Shown piece after piece: positions 44,049 to 51,619 of a stretch of DNA of 64,000 nt. The DNA is taken from positions 53,092 to 117,091 of the forward strand of contig PEZS01000016.1 in assembly GCA_002778785.1 (NCBI GenBank), written 5' to 3'. The number at the start of each line of letters is the position of its first letter. Positions within the stretch are counted from its first letter, which is position 1. The notes below the pieces were generated by a model. It did no database searches, had not been told where the DNA came from, and saw only the letters and a program-made list of their open reading frames with translations. This stretch comes from Bdellovibrionales bacterium CG10_big_fil_rev_8_21_14_0_10_45_34. GTDB taxonomy: Bacteria > Bdellovibrionota > Bdellovibrionia > Bdellovibrionales > 1-14-0-10-45-34. The translations under genes and the position numbers were made by a program.

Positions 44049-44155
44049 GCCAGTCTCAACAAAGGCACTCTTTGCACTGTAACCTGGAGAGTTCGCAACC
44101 AAGCACTGCTTCGCGTTTGACTGACTATTTGCCTTTTTTGCACATTTATCAAAAA

Positions 44156-44755
44156 TCAAAACTTAACCTCGGGCGGCTTGCTTTCGAGTTCGGTGGCATT
44201 TTCGACCGTCCATTGAGGCATCTTTTCATGGTGATAGATAAGCGAGTTTGTCCAGCTGGTAGGAGGCACAGTTACCAAGTTGTTAAATTGTTTTATTGAT
44301 TCGATGTAACGATTTCTTGCCACTGTGATGCGGTTCTCCGTGCCTTCAAGCTGAGCCTGCAGATCACGAAAATTCTGATTGGCCTTTAAATCTGGATATC
44401 TCTCAACGACAACCATCAAGCGCCCGAGTGCCTGCGATAGCGACCCTTGAGCTTGCTGGTATTTTTGAAGTTGGTCTGGGCTCACATTGCTTGCGTCGAT
44501 GTTCATTTGAGTGGCTTTGGCCCTTGCCTCAACGACGCCTTCAAGAGTTTCTTTTTCATGCTTGGCATAACCCTTTACGACTTCTACAAGCGAGGGGATA
44601 AGATCCGCACGCCGCTTATATTGATTGGTCGTCTCTGCTAAGGCGCCTTCAACTTCGTTTTTGGCCTGAGGGATCGACTGAATTCCGCAGCCAGTGAGGC
44701 CCCAGCAAAGGACGGCCGCAAGAATCGTCAGTGAGAATTGATTTAGTTTTTTCAT
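44156..44755 (-). CDS. lemA: LemA-family lipoprotein
   Basis: A 199-residue LemA protein: a lipobox LTGCGIQ at about residue 21-27, then helices NEVEGALAETTNQYKRRADLIPSLVEVVKGYAKHEKETLEGVVEARAKA and LKANQNFRDLQAQLEGTENRITVARNRYIESIKQFN. LemA is a membrane-attached helical protein of unclear role, nearly always next to TPM genes. AAGGAG lies before the ATG. It heads the five-gene unit lemA-TPM-TPM-ATPase-permease. Confidence 0.92.
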   Translation of the reverse strand: MKKLNQFSLTILAAVLCWGLTGCGIQSIPQAKNEVEGALAETTNQYKRRADLIPSLVEVVKGYAKHEKETLEGVVEARAKATQMNIDASNVSPDQLQKYQQAQGSLSQALGRLMVVVERYPDLKANQNFRDLQAQLEGTENRITVARNRYIESIKQFNNLVTVPPTSWTNSLIYHHEKMPQWTVENATELESKPPEVKF

Positions 44756-44951
44756 GAGATTTTTTCACTCCTTTTTGAGTCGACAACAACTGTGTTCCTA
44801 CTGATTTTTATCACACAGAGATTACCTCATCTTTAGCTGATGCTTTCAATTTGAATGTGACACCGGAAAGGTCAACCCGTCTCAAACGGATTCCGCTCTT
44901 GACGCCCCTACCCACAGTCGGTAAAAACTTGGCTCCAAAGGAGAGCGGGCT

Positions 44952-45944
44952 ATGTCTGACAAGCGCAATTTTTCGTACGTCGTTTCCAGTTTTTACGTTT
45001 TCTATCCGTTAAAAAAAGAAACACTCGAAACATTTCGTGATAAGATCGAATCAAAAGGTCGCTCGCTTGGATTAGTAGGACTTTATTTGCTCGGCCACGA
45101 AGGGGCAAACGCCACGTACTCAGGCCTGCTGTCGGACGTTCTGACCTTTGAATCTTATCTAGCTGATGCGCTAAAAGCGCATGCTGATTCTGAAGAAGAG
45201 TTAAAGTTGGAGTTTAAGAAAAGTCCTTCCCATTTTCAGCCCTTTAAGGAGTTTCGAGTCAAGGTGCGCGAAGAAATAGTCACTCTTGGCAGAGAAGATT
45301 TGGTGCCAAAAGATCGAAAGAGGCATCTCTCTGTAGATGAGTTTCATGAAATGCTTCAGAGAGATGACGTCGTGATTCTCGATACAAGAAATGATTACGA
45401 GTACGAGATTGGTCACTTTAAAGGTGCTATCGACCCTAAAATTAAAGAGTTTCGAGACTTCCCAGAATATTTGAAGGCCTCGGGTCTTCCAAAGGCTGCA
45501 CCAACGTTGATTTATTGTACCGGGGGCATCCGCTGCGAAAAGGCGATTTTGGCGATGGAAGAGCAAGGATTCGACAACGTTTACCAGCTTGAGGGCGGAA
45601 TACTCAAATATCTTGAGAAATATCCGCAAGGTCGCTGGGAAGGTGAATGTTTTGTGTTTGATCACCGTTTGGCTGTTGATGCCGAACTCAAACCTACCAC
45701 TAAATTTAAATTTTGCCCTCATTGCGGCCAACCAGCTACACAGCCGATAACTTGCAAACGCTGTGACGCTGGCGCGGTAGTTTGTACGAAGTGCTTAGAA
45801 GCCTCCACGCACAAAGAAACATGTTCGCGCAATTGTGCTTATCATTTTCAGCGTCGGCCCGACAAAAAGGGGGCTCCTCAGGAGAAGTCATTTCTTGCAC
45901 AGAAACTTACAGAGGCCAGCGGCGAAGCTCACCATTCTGGTTGA
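44952..45944 (+). CDS. trhO: tRNA uridine(34) hydroxylase TrhO (rhodanese family)
   Basis: A 330-residue YceA-type protein that makes 5-hydroxyuridine at tRNA position 34 with oxygen. It has an N-terminal ferredoxin-like domain (about 10-105), a rhodanese domain with VVILDTRNDYEYEIGHFKGA and the active-site loop IYCTGGIRCEKA, and the conserved WEGECFVFDHRLAVD with a Cys-rich zinc-like C-terminus (CPHCGQPATQPITCKRC). AAAGGAGA precedes the ATG. It stands alone between lemA (divergent) and tRNA-fMet. Confidence 0.94.
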   Translation: MSDKRNFSYVVSSFYVFYPLKKETLETFRDKIESKGRSLGLVGLYLLGHEGANATYSGLLSDVLTFESYLADALKAHADSEEELKLEFKKSPSHFQPFKEFRVKVREEIVTLGREDLVPKDRKRHLSVDEFHEMLQRDDVVILDTRNDYEYEIGHFKGAIDPKIKEFRDFPEYLKASGLPKAAPTLIYCTGGIRCEKAILAMEEQGFDNVYQLEGGILKYLEKYPQGRWEGECFVFDHRLAVDAELKPTTKFKFCPHCGQPATQPITCKRCDAGAVVCTKCLEASTHKETCSRNCAYHFQRRPDKKGAPQEKSFLAQKLTEASGEAHHSG

Positions 45945-46035
45945 GTGTGGGAATGTTTGCTATAGTTGCAACTGGCGATGCTTGCCAAAAGATCTCATAA
46001 CGAGTGGCGAAGATTGATTTGATTTGCTTAATCAC

Positions 46036-46064
46036 TTGACGATTCCGTTTGCGCCCACTACCCT
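46036..46064 (+). promoter_or_regulatory. Promoter of the initiator tRNA
   Basis: TTGACG (46036-46041), a 17-base spacer and TACCCT (46059-46064). The predicted start near 46071 leaves a 5' leader of about 20 bases for RNase P removal. Confidence 0.55.
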
Positions 46065-46089
46065 GCCCACTCACTAGAACTAATCTTGA

Positions 46090-46166
<77 letters not shown>

Positions 46167-46200
46167 TTTTTGGTTCTACGCCTACCTAGAAAATTAGATT

Positions 46201-46426
46201 TTAAGCTGATGTTTTTTTTAGGCGCTGAAAGCCCTCAACAATAAACATTCGCATAAGGATTTGATACGGAATGCCGCGGGACTGGGCCTCTTTTTTTAAC
46301 TCCAAAACAAACCGTGGATCTAAAGCGACAGAGGTCGGAACCTTTTTAGGTTCGCCCACTTCGGCTCGTACTTTTTTAAGTCCTTTTTTGACAGCTTTCC
46401 AAGCAACATCAAATAGCCTTTTTCAT
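46201..46426 (-). pseudogene. Frameshifted RHH/CopG-BrnA-type antitoxin remnant
   Basis: On the minus strand a frame reads KRLFDVAWKAVKKG, then VPTSVALDPRFVLELKKEA and RGIPYQILMRMFIVEG before a TAA at 46201. This is the ribbon-helix-helix antitoxin pattern with GIPYQ. No start codon lies in frame. The only ATG (46424-46426) is one base out of phase, and removing one A from the A5 run after it (ATGAAAAAGG) restores a 73-residue protein. So it is a fresh frameshift, a sequencing error, or slippage at the A-run. No toxin gene is seen beside it. Confidence 0.6.
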
Positions 46427-46441
46427 TTTTGACGAATTTGC

Positions 46442-46672
46442 TCAATTTATCCTTTCAGTTCGACGAGCGATCTTGAACTCCACCTTGGGGTTGATCTTCT
46501 CATTGTAAGCGATCAATTTGTCAGTTGAGACTTTGTCGATCCGGTGATTGACGATTTCGCTCACCCTTGATTGGTCGATTCCCAAAAGCTTCGCAAATTC
46601 AATTTGCGACAGATCTCTGTCGGTCAAGTATTTCACAAGGTTTTGACATCGATCACTCCGAATACACTTCAC
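46442..46672 (-). CDS. Small XRE helix-turn-helix protein (antitoxin-like)
   Basis: A 76-residue Cro/CI-type [51 protein letters not shown]. The form is that of XRE antitoxins of type II systems, but no toxin gene lies next to it. Its start overlaps the stop of the J-domain gene by 4 bases. The antitoxin remnant follows directly. The N-terminal dozen residues look unlike the family and may have been gained at a junction. Confidence 0.65.
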   Translation of the reverse strand: MKCIRSDRCQNLVKYLTDRDLSQIEFAKLLGIDQSRVSEIVNHRIDKVSTDKLIAYNEKINPKVEFKIARRTERIN

Positions 46673-48384
46673 TTTAGAAGGCCTTCACATGTGACCGTTC
46701 TTTCGGTTTGATAAACTTGGGAATGCTTTTCGATTTTGTTTAAATGTTCAATATTTTCGCCGTAATACTCTGTTTGACCCAGTTCTTTTAGTTTTTCGAC
46801 AGAGTTTTTAAGAATATCCATAACCTCTTTAGTGACGACTACTCCTGCCAAACTTTTCAAAATCAAAGCGATCTTTTTTTCGTAAAAGTTTAAAACTGCA
46901 CCTTCAGCTTCGTCGGGAATAAATGTTTCTTTGTAAATGTAATCCTTTAGTTTTTGGATGGCGAGTTCCATCTCAGGATCTCTCCCCAGCAACGCCGTTA
47001 TAGTTGCGAACGAATACGTGCTATGAGGTTGGCTCAAAATATATCTAAAAACCTGATCGTTGTGAGGATCAAACCGTAAGATCTGGGTCGCAATAGTAAT
47101 CTTGTGAGGCCAGCCTTCAGGTAGGCGATCAAAGTTCAATTTTAAATACTTCATCCCAATTTCTGAATCTGGGTACTTCGCAACGAGGCCCAAAACAATA
47201 ATTTCTTCTCCTAAACCTGTGTTGCCATCAAGAAGAATGGCTTCCATGATCGCTCGCTGTTCAGCTCCAGCTTTGCTTTTGTTTAAAAAATGGGCCCACA
47301 GCTCCTTTTTTGCATCTGGCGCACTTATCGTTTTCGCAACATTTAATAACTCAGATTTATATCGCTTAAGAACTTCCTCAGGCCCGTAGATGATAATTCG
47401 AGCTAAAGCAAACAATCCCGCGTCTGAGATATTTTTTTGCCTAAAACCCTTCAAAATCTTCGACATAGCCCATTCAAATGAGGGTGGATTGTGGAGTGCG
47501 AATTTAAAACCGGTGATAGCATCTTTGGCTAACCCTGTGTGGTCTGAGTCAGGCATCTTAGCTATGACGTCCATATATTCAGCTGCAATTTGTTCCCGGT
47601 TGGGCTTTTCCAAACAGACCAAGATTTCGAAGGCTCTAGAAGGAGAAGCCATTTCTGACCAATCCGAGACGGCTACAGCAGCCAAATAGTTATCTGCTTT
47701 TAAATCATTGGGAGAAACTAGAGTATTCGAGGAAGCTCCTCTTTTGGTTTCAATAGCTTTAAGCTGGGCAATCATACTATCAAAAAAATCTGAGCGTGCC
47801 GCTGCGACTTCTTTGGGCGGTAAAGGAGGGGAGTACAACATGGCCTGATACGCCTCCAATTTATTGAGACTGATTTGCTCCCTGATTTGGTCAAATTGTC
47901 CTGAGTTACCAAAATCAAAGTCCTTGTCGAAAAGCTGATTGAACTCCCGTCTTAGAAATTCATTGTAATCATTCGCGGTTTCTAGATCGGTAAAAAGAAA
48001 GATAAAATCTTTTGAGAGGGCCAGCGCCCCGCGCGAAGGGCCCCTATCGTATGCACGTCTCTTTTGGGAATCTCCTAAGACATCATAGGCTTCTTGGATT
48101 TTTCTGAACTGCTCCGCTGTGACCTCATTCGGGTTCAAATCAGGATGATATTTTCTCGCTAACTTTCGGTAGTTATGACGAATTTCTTCTAGGGAGGATT
48201 TCTTCGACACTCCTAAAACAGAATAGTAGTCCCCTTCTTCTGCTCGACAGTCCAAAGAGGTACTGATCTGTATTATTATACAAAACAGAACAGTGAGTAA
48301 GGTAGGCGACAAAATTTGCTTAACGGGTGGCAAGAGTTTAGACTTTGTCGTGGCGTAAAGCCGATAGTTTCGATTTCTTGCCAT
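46669..48384 (-). CDS. Exported J-domain protein with helical-repeat tail
   Basis: A 571-residue protein with a hydrophobic export signal (about 24-47: [25 protein letters not shown]), then a J domain at about 52-118 ([37 protein letters not shown] motif intact). About 440 residues of helical, HEAT-like sequence follow, with several Cys. J domains normally recruit Hsp70 in the cytoplasm, so export or membrane anchoring with the J domain after the signal is odd. No Gly/Phe region or zinc finger, so not DnaJ itself. The last residues (VTCEGLLK) resemble the end of the HNH protein at 50217. Confidence 0.72.
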   Translation of the reverse strand: MARNRNYRLYATTKSKLLPPVKQILSPTLLTVLFCIIIQISTSLDCRAEEGDYYSVLGVSKKSSLEEIRHNYRKLARKYHPDLNPNEVTAEQFRKIQEAYDVLGDSQKRRAYDRGPSRGALALSKDFIFLFTDLETANDYNEFLRREFNQLFDKDFDFGNSGQFDQIREQISLNKLEAYQAMLYSPPLPPKEVAAARSDFFDSMIAQLKAIETKRGASSNTLVSPNDLKADNYLAAVAVSDWSEMASPSRAFEILVCLEKPNREQIAAEYMDVIAKMPDSDHTGLAKDAITGFKFALHNPPSFEWAMSKILKGFRQKNISDAGLFALARIIIYGPEEVLKRYKSELLNVAKTISAPDAKKELWAHFLNKSKAGAEQRAIMEAILLDGNTGLGEEIIVLGLVAKYPDSEIGMKYLKLNFDRLPEGWPHKITIATQILRFDPHNDQVFRYILSQPHSTYSFATITALLGRDPEMELAIQKLKDYIYKETFIPDEAEGAVLNFYEKKIALILKSLAGVVVTKEVMDILKNSVEKLKELGQTEYYGENIEHLNKIEKHSQVYQTERTVTCEGLLK

Positions 48385-48387
48385 TTA

Positions 48388-48458
48388 AATTACTTTTTAG
48401 CATGAAGTATACCTTTGGCGAAGGGGGCCTATGCCCAAAAGTAATTTTTATACTTCAT
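48388..48458. repeat. Two interleaved 10-bp inverted repeats before the J-domain gene
   Basis: AATTACTTTT (48388-48397) pairs with AAAAGTAATT (48437-48446), and ATGAAGTATA (48402-48411) pairs with TATACTTCAT (48449-48458). The order A-B-A'-B' would give a pseudoknot in RNA, or four operator half-sites in DNA. It ends 4 bases from the J-domain start codon. Confidence 0.6.
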
Positions 48459-48721
48459 TAGCCGCTTATTAATAACCAACCAAACATCCCTATCGCGAAT
48501 CGGTGCAACATGTACGAACCGTGGAGAGCTCATCTTAGCTGAAGCTACTTACACAGCTTCACAGCTTAAAGATTAAGGCTCTTGCGGAATATGTTGCCGA
48601 GGCTCCTCAGGGCAAAACTCAGGTGCATGATGAGTGAACCCGTAGGCAAATGCAAAGCACTCGGACTTTGAGTGGCGACTGAGTCTAAGGACTTTACGCT
48701 GATTTTAATTTTCGACATCAG

Positions 48722-48785
48722 GAAAAAAACACTGAAACAATCCGTGACGCCAAGCCTTCGCGCTTGACGAGTGTTTTTCACTTTT
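48722..48785. other. Long nested hairpin in the 48385-48990 intergenic region
   Basis: AAAAACACT (48725-48733) pairs with AGTGTTTTT (48770-48778), enclosing CAAGC/GCTTG (48751-48766) and CGT/ACG. The plus strand continues CACTTTTTTCTC. It could be a terminator or a structured RNA. The rest of this 600-base gap between the J-domain and HNH genes holds no convincing gene. Confidence 0.5.
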
Positions 48786-48937
48786 TTCTCGAAGCAGACT
48801 CGCACTTAAGGTTGCTTGTTTACTTTTCATTTAACAGCACAGAGGGTCTCTCTCGCTGCTCTTTTGAGTACATTCGTCAAGCTCGTGGCAAACTTTTTTG
48901 CTGCCGTTGCTGGGCTCCTATAGAGCGAAAAATTAGT

Positions 48938-48976
48938 GTTTCAAAAACAGGTGTAGAATGCTTCAAACTTTGAAAC
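48938..48976 (+). promoter_or_regulatory. TTTCAAA-type inverted repeats before the HNH gene
   Basis: GTTTCAAA (48938-48945) is matched by TTTGAAAC (48969-48976), which also forms the tight palindrome TTCAAA-C-TTTGAA (48962-48974). The ATG follows at 48991 after GAAGGAGACGCG. A repressor site is plausible. Confidence 0.4.
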
Positions 48977-48990
48977 GCGAAGGAGACGCG

Positions 48991-50217
48991 ATGGAAACCA
49001 TAAACAAAAATGACGGCTTTATAAAACCAGACAATGTCTTTTTAAGAAAGCTTCACACTAACGCCGTCGAAAAAACCGCAAAGTATTTAACTGCCGAAGC
49101 AGAGCTTATTGAGGCTTTAGATATTGTAGAAAAATATAGGGCCTTTCTTCGCCTTGGCTACGGAAGCCTTTGGACTTATTGCACAGAGGCTTTGAAACTC
49201 TCTGATTCGGTAGCGGCAAGCTTTATTGGCGTTATGAGAAAATCTAGAGAAGTACCTGAATTAAAAGAAGCCATTCGAGCTGGTGACTTCTCGGTAACAA
49301 AGGCCAGAAAAATCGTCAGTATCATCACACCAGAGAACAAACAAACCTGGATTGAGGTGTGTAAAACCCTTCCCTGTAAAAAACTCGAAAAAGAAGTCGT
49401 GCTGGTTAACCCAAAAGAAGCTGTTCATGAAGGAGCGAGGCCGGTGCAAGAAAATCGCATCAAGCTTACGATTGGTGTCAGCGAAGAGCTGTATGAGAAG
49501 TTTCAAAGAGCCCAAGGCATTTTGTGTCAAAGAACTCAAAAGCCACTTAACTATGAAGCGACACTTGAGCAAATCGTGGATTTTTTTGTCGAAAAAGCAG
49601 ACCCTGTAAGAAAAGCCCAAAGGGCCACGGAAAAACGGGTCGCGGCAAAAGCCAAAAGGAAAAGCTGCGACCGCAGCCTATCGAGACCTTCAGAAAAGGC
49701 AGTGGCTGAAAAAGTAGAAGCAGAAGAGTTTCAGGAGACAGGAGAATCCTCGAACCTTACGGAAAAGCTTGCAAGTCAATTATTCTTAAGAACAGTAAAT
49801 CTGCAGCTTCCATTTGGAGCCCCAAAGCGGGAGTATGAAAATAAAGAGGACGGGCTTAATAACGCAAACGAAAGTACGGCAAACCAATTGTTCACAAGAA
49901 CAGTAAACCTAAGGCTAACAAGAAGAACCCTCAACCGCGAGCAGCGAAGTCATCGCAAAAATCTTCCGGCTGAAGTTCGCCACACAGTAATTCTACGCGA
50001 TGGCAATCGCTGCACCCATACAAACAAACGAGGATTTCGCTGCTTCGAGCAGAAGTGGTTAGATTTTCACCACGTAGTTCCAGTTTCGATGGGAGGTGGA
50101 GATGATCCAGAAAATGTCATTATTCTTTGCAAATCCCATCATTTACAGCATCACAAGGGAGTGGGGCATTTCTTCTTGAACAAAAGGAAACTCACCTGTG
50201 AAGGGTTGATGGTGTGA
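48991..50217 (+). CDS. HNH endonuclease domain protein (13E12/DUF222-like)
   Basis: A 408-residue protein. A helical N-terminal part (LKLSDSVAASFIGVMRKSREVPELKEAIRAGDFSVTKARKIVSI) resembles the domain before HNH in 13E12-repeat proteins. A variable Lys/Glu-rich middle contains two copies of QLFxRTVNLxL (about 267 and 307). The C-terminal HNH domain has VILRDGNRCTH, LDFHHVVPVSMGGGDDPENVIILCKSHH (two His, Asn, His). ATG 48991 is chosen for its GGAG site; an earlier ATG at 48958 lacks one. A relic of a second copy lies 0.8 kb downstream, suggesting a mobile or duplicating family. Confidence 0.85.
   Translation: METINKNDGFIKPDNVFLRKLHTNAVEKTAKYLTAEAELIEALDIVEKYRAFLRLGYGSLWTYCTEALKLSDSVAASFIGVMRKSREVPELKEAIRAGDFSVTKARKIVSIITPENKQTWIEVCKTLPCKKLEKEVVLVNPKEAVHEGARPVQENRIKLTIGVSEELYEKFQRAQGILCQRTQKPLNYEATLEQIVDFFVEKADPVRKAQRATEKRVAAKAKRKSCDRSLSRPSEKAVAEKVEAEEFQETGESSNLTEKLASQLFLRTVNLQLPFGAPKREYENKEDGLNNANESTANQLFTRTVNLRLTRRTLNREQRSHRKNLPAEVRHTVILRDGNRCTHTNKRGFRCFEQKWLDFHHVVPVSMGGGDDPENVIILCKSHHLQHHKGVGHFFLNKRKLTCEGLMV
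50170..50202 (+). repeat. 33-bp repeat, copy 1 (HNH gene 3' end)
   Basis: Thirty-two of 33 bases match 51075-51107. It encodes FFLNKRKLTCE at the protein end and contains TCACCTGTGA, a near-palindrome. Confidence 0.85.
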
Positions 50218-50223
50218 AACCGG

Positions 50224-50541
50224 TTATGAAGCGTGAGGCCGCTCTTCAACTGTGAGCCTGAGACCCAAGGCATTCAAAAGTTTGACGATGGTTTCGAAAC
50301 GCGGCTTAGCCTCTTTGGTATCAGAGAGAATTTTATAGAGGCTTTTCTGGCTCAGATCGGCGGCCTCGGCGAACTGCTCGAAACCACGGGCTTCGGCAAT
50401 ATCTCGAAGCGCCATAAGAATAGCCTCGGGCATATCCGAATTTTCTTCGAGTGAAGCCTTCAGGTATTCCACCTGAAAATCAGTATCTTTCTTAAGTCTA
50501 TCGATCAAACCCTTGCGGTAATCACTGCTTCTTTTTGCCAT
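50224..50541 (-). CDS. HTH antitoxin of a HigBA-like toxin-antitoxin pair
   Basis: A 105-residue antitoxin of the addiction-module antidote family (TIGR02684-like): SSDYRKGLIDRLKKD, AILMALRDIAEARGFEQFAEAADLSQKSLYKILSDTKEAKPRFETIVKLLNALGLRL. The HTH lies at about 60-85. ATG 50541 is chosen, since an upstream frame to 50619 would extend into the toxin coding region. It overlaps the toxin end by 20 bases, so toxin and antitoxin are coupled, toxin first. Confidence 0.88.
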   Translation of the reverse strand: MAKRSSDYRKGLIDRLKKDTDFQVEYLKASLEENSDMPEAILMALRDIAEARGFEQFAEAADLSQKSLYKILSDTKEAKPRFETIVKLLNALGLRLTVEERPHAS

Positions 50542-50890
50542 GATCTCGTCTCCTATAGTCTTGCAGGTAAGCCTTCGCCTCGCGAATATCCTTATCCTGC
50601 GATCCTTTGTCGCCTCCACAGAGAAGCAAGATTATCTTGTCTCCCTCCCGAGCGAAGTACACGCGATAGCCCTTTCCAAAAGCCAGCCGTAATTCACTTA
50701 CTCCTGAACCAACAGACTTCACATCACCAAGATTGCCCAACGCGACCCGATTGAGGCGTGCCACAATTCGGGCGAGGGTCGCCTTATCATTAAAGCCGTC
50801 CAACCATTCATCGAATGGCCGTTTGCCGTCGGATGTCTCATAGGTGCGAAGCTCTTTCGGTAATGTGGCCACAGTTGATATAGTATCCAT
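50522..50890 (-). CDS. RelE/ParE-superfamily toxin (HigB-like, Gp49 type)
   Basis: A 122-residue toxin of the addiction-module killer family (TIGR02683-like): LRTYETSDGKRPFDEWLDGFNDKATLARIVARLNRVALGNLGDVKSVGSGVSELRLAFGKGYRVYFAREGDKIILLLCGGDKGSQDKDI. Related toxins cut mRNA at the ribosome. The ATG at 50890 lies inside a palindromic operator, and the longer frame to 50914 would start upstream of it. The system looks intact. Confidence 0.88.
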   Translation of the reverse strand: MDTISTVATLPKELRTYETSDGKRPFDEWLDGFNDKATLARIVARLNRVALGNLGDVKSVGSGVSELRLAFGKGYRVYFAREGDKIILLLCGGDKGSQDKDIREAKAYLQDYRRRDHGKKKQ

Positions 50891-50902
50891 TTGGATACTA
50901 TA
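50879..50902 (-). promoter_or_regulatory. Palindromic operator of the toxin-antitoxin unit
   Basis: TATAGTATCC (50879-50888), a 4-base centre and GGATACTATA (50893-50902) form a perfect 10-bp palindrome. It covers the toxin start codon (50888-50890). Antitoxins of this family usually bind such sites to shut off their own operon. Confidence 0.75.
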
Positions 50903-50984
50903 AGTCAAGCGCATTCGCTACGACCATTACGAGCCGCGCCTAAGAATCCCCAAATGCTTAGAAAATTCACAGAGTTAGACAATG

Positions 50985-51107
50985 CGCGAGCAAGTTAGTA
51001 GTTCAATTGTTCGCAAGAACAGTAAAGCTGCTATATTGATCCTGATATGCTCATTGAAATTGAAGCTGACGCTATTCTTCTTGAACAAAAGGAAACTCAC
51101 TTGTGAA
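50985..51107 (+). pseudogene. Relic of a second HNH gene copy
   Basis: CAATTGTTCGCAAGAACAG at 51004 matches CAATTGTTCACAAGAACAG at 49885 inside the HNH gene, and 51075-51107 matches its 3' end. In the intact gene these marks are 285 bases apart, here 71, so a 214-base segment holding the HNH catalytic core is gone. Confidence 0.75.
51075..51107 (+). repeat. 33-bp repeat, copy 2
   Basis: Matches 50170-50202 at 32 of 33 bases, with TCACTTGTGA in place of TCACCTGTGA. It supplies an AAAAGGAAAC ribosome binding site and the GTG start of the next gene. Confidence 0.85.
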
Positions 51108-51420
51108 ACTTTACCATCATTACAAAAACAAACCTTATACTTACGTTGGGTTGGCAAGGCATAGTGAAACGCTTGAGGAAATGGTCATCTACGAAACTCG
51201 TTACGACAATGACCGAGGACGCGTTTGGGTTCGACCGAAACAAATGTTTTTTGAATCTCTCCAGGTTGGCGGCCAGCTTGTGCCTCGCTTCAAAGAAATT
51301 CCGCTGAAGATAAATTCCATAATCGATGTAACTGAATCAGACATCAATATTATCGCGCCTCTCATGGCAGAATCTTTTGGTGAGTGGAATCGCATCCGAC
51401 CTCATGGCAGCTCAGCATGA
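51103..51420 (+). CDS. DUF1653 protein with the start of a GNAT domain
   Basis: A 105-residue frame. Residues 1-65 are a complete DUF1653 domain (KLYHHYKNKPYTYVGLARHSETLEEMVIYETRY, then VWVRPKQMFFE). The next residues (IIDVTESDINIIAPLMAESFGEW) look like the first strand and helix of a GNAT acetyltransferase. Then the frame closes on a TGA. The GTG start is inside the HNH relic, so the 5' end was formed or shifted by that insertion. DUF1653 function is unknown. Confidence 0.6.
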   Translation: MKLYHHYKNKPYTYVGLARHSETLEEMVIYETRYDNDRGRVWVRPKQMFFESLQVGGQLVPRFKEIPLKINSIIDVTESDINIIAPLMAESFGEWNRIRPHGSSA

Positions 51421-51619
51421 ATGGTGTCAGAATCAAGGATACTTAACAGTAAGTACAAAAACGCAAAATCGCTTTAAGGCAATGTTGATTCTAAACATCA
51501 AACACGGTTTCGAAATCGTCGCAACAGACCCAACCGATAAAGATGGAATGAAAATTCTTATGGAAAAGAAAATGAAGGCGCACCCAGCATCTCTTCAAGC
51601 GCGAGTTGCTGAGTTGTAA
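51377..51619 (+). pseudogene. C-terminal GNAT acetyltransferase fragment
   Basis: In the next frame IASDLMAAQHEWCQNQGYLTV, then RFKAMLILNIKHGFEIVATDP, is the last part of a GNAT fold. The acetyl-CoA-binding middle is missing, and the frame differs from the DUF1653 part, so a deletion with frameshift broke a DUF1653-GNAT fusion or gene pair. Confidence 0.6.

Noticed and set aside
45951..45980. Sigma-54 promoter (GGCGATGCTTGC)
   Set aside because: The spacing between the GG and GC elements is too short.
48566..48805. 79-codon minus-strand gene in the J-domain/HNH gap
   Set aside because: Overlaps the nested hairpin, has no ribosome binding site and no recognisable product.
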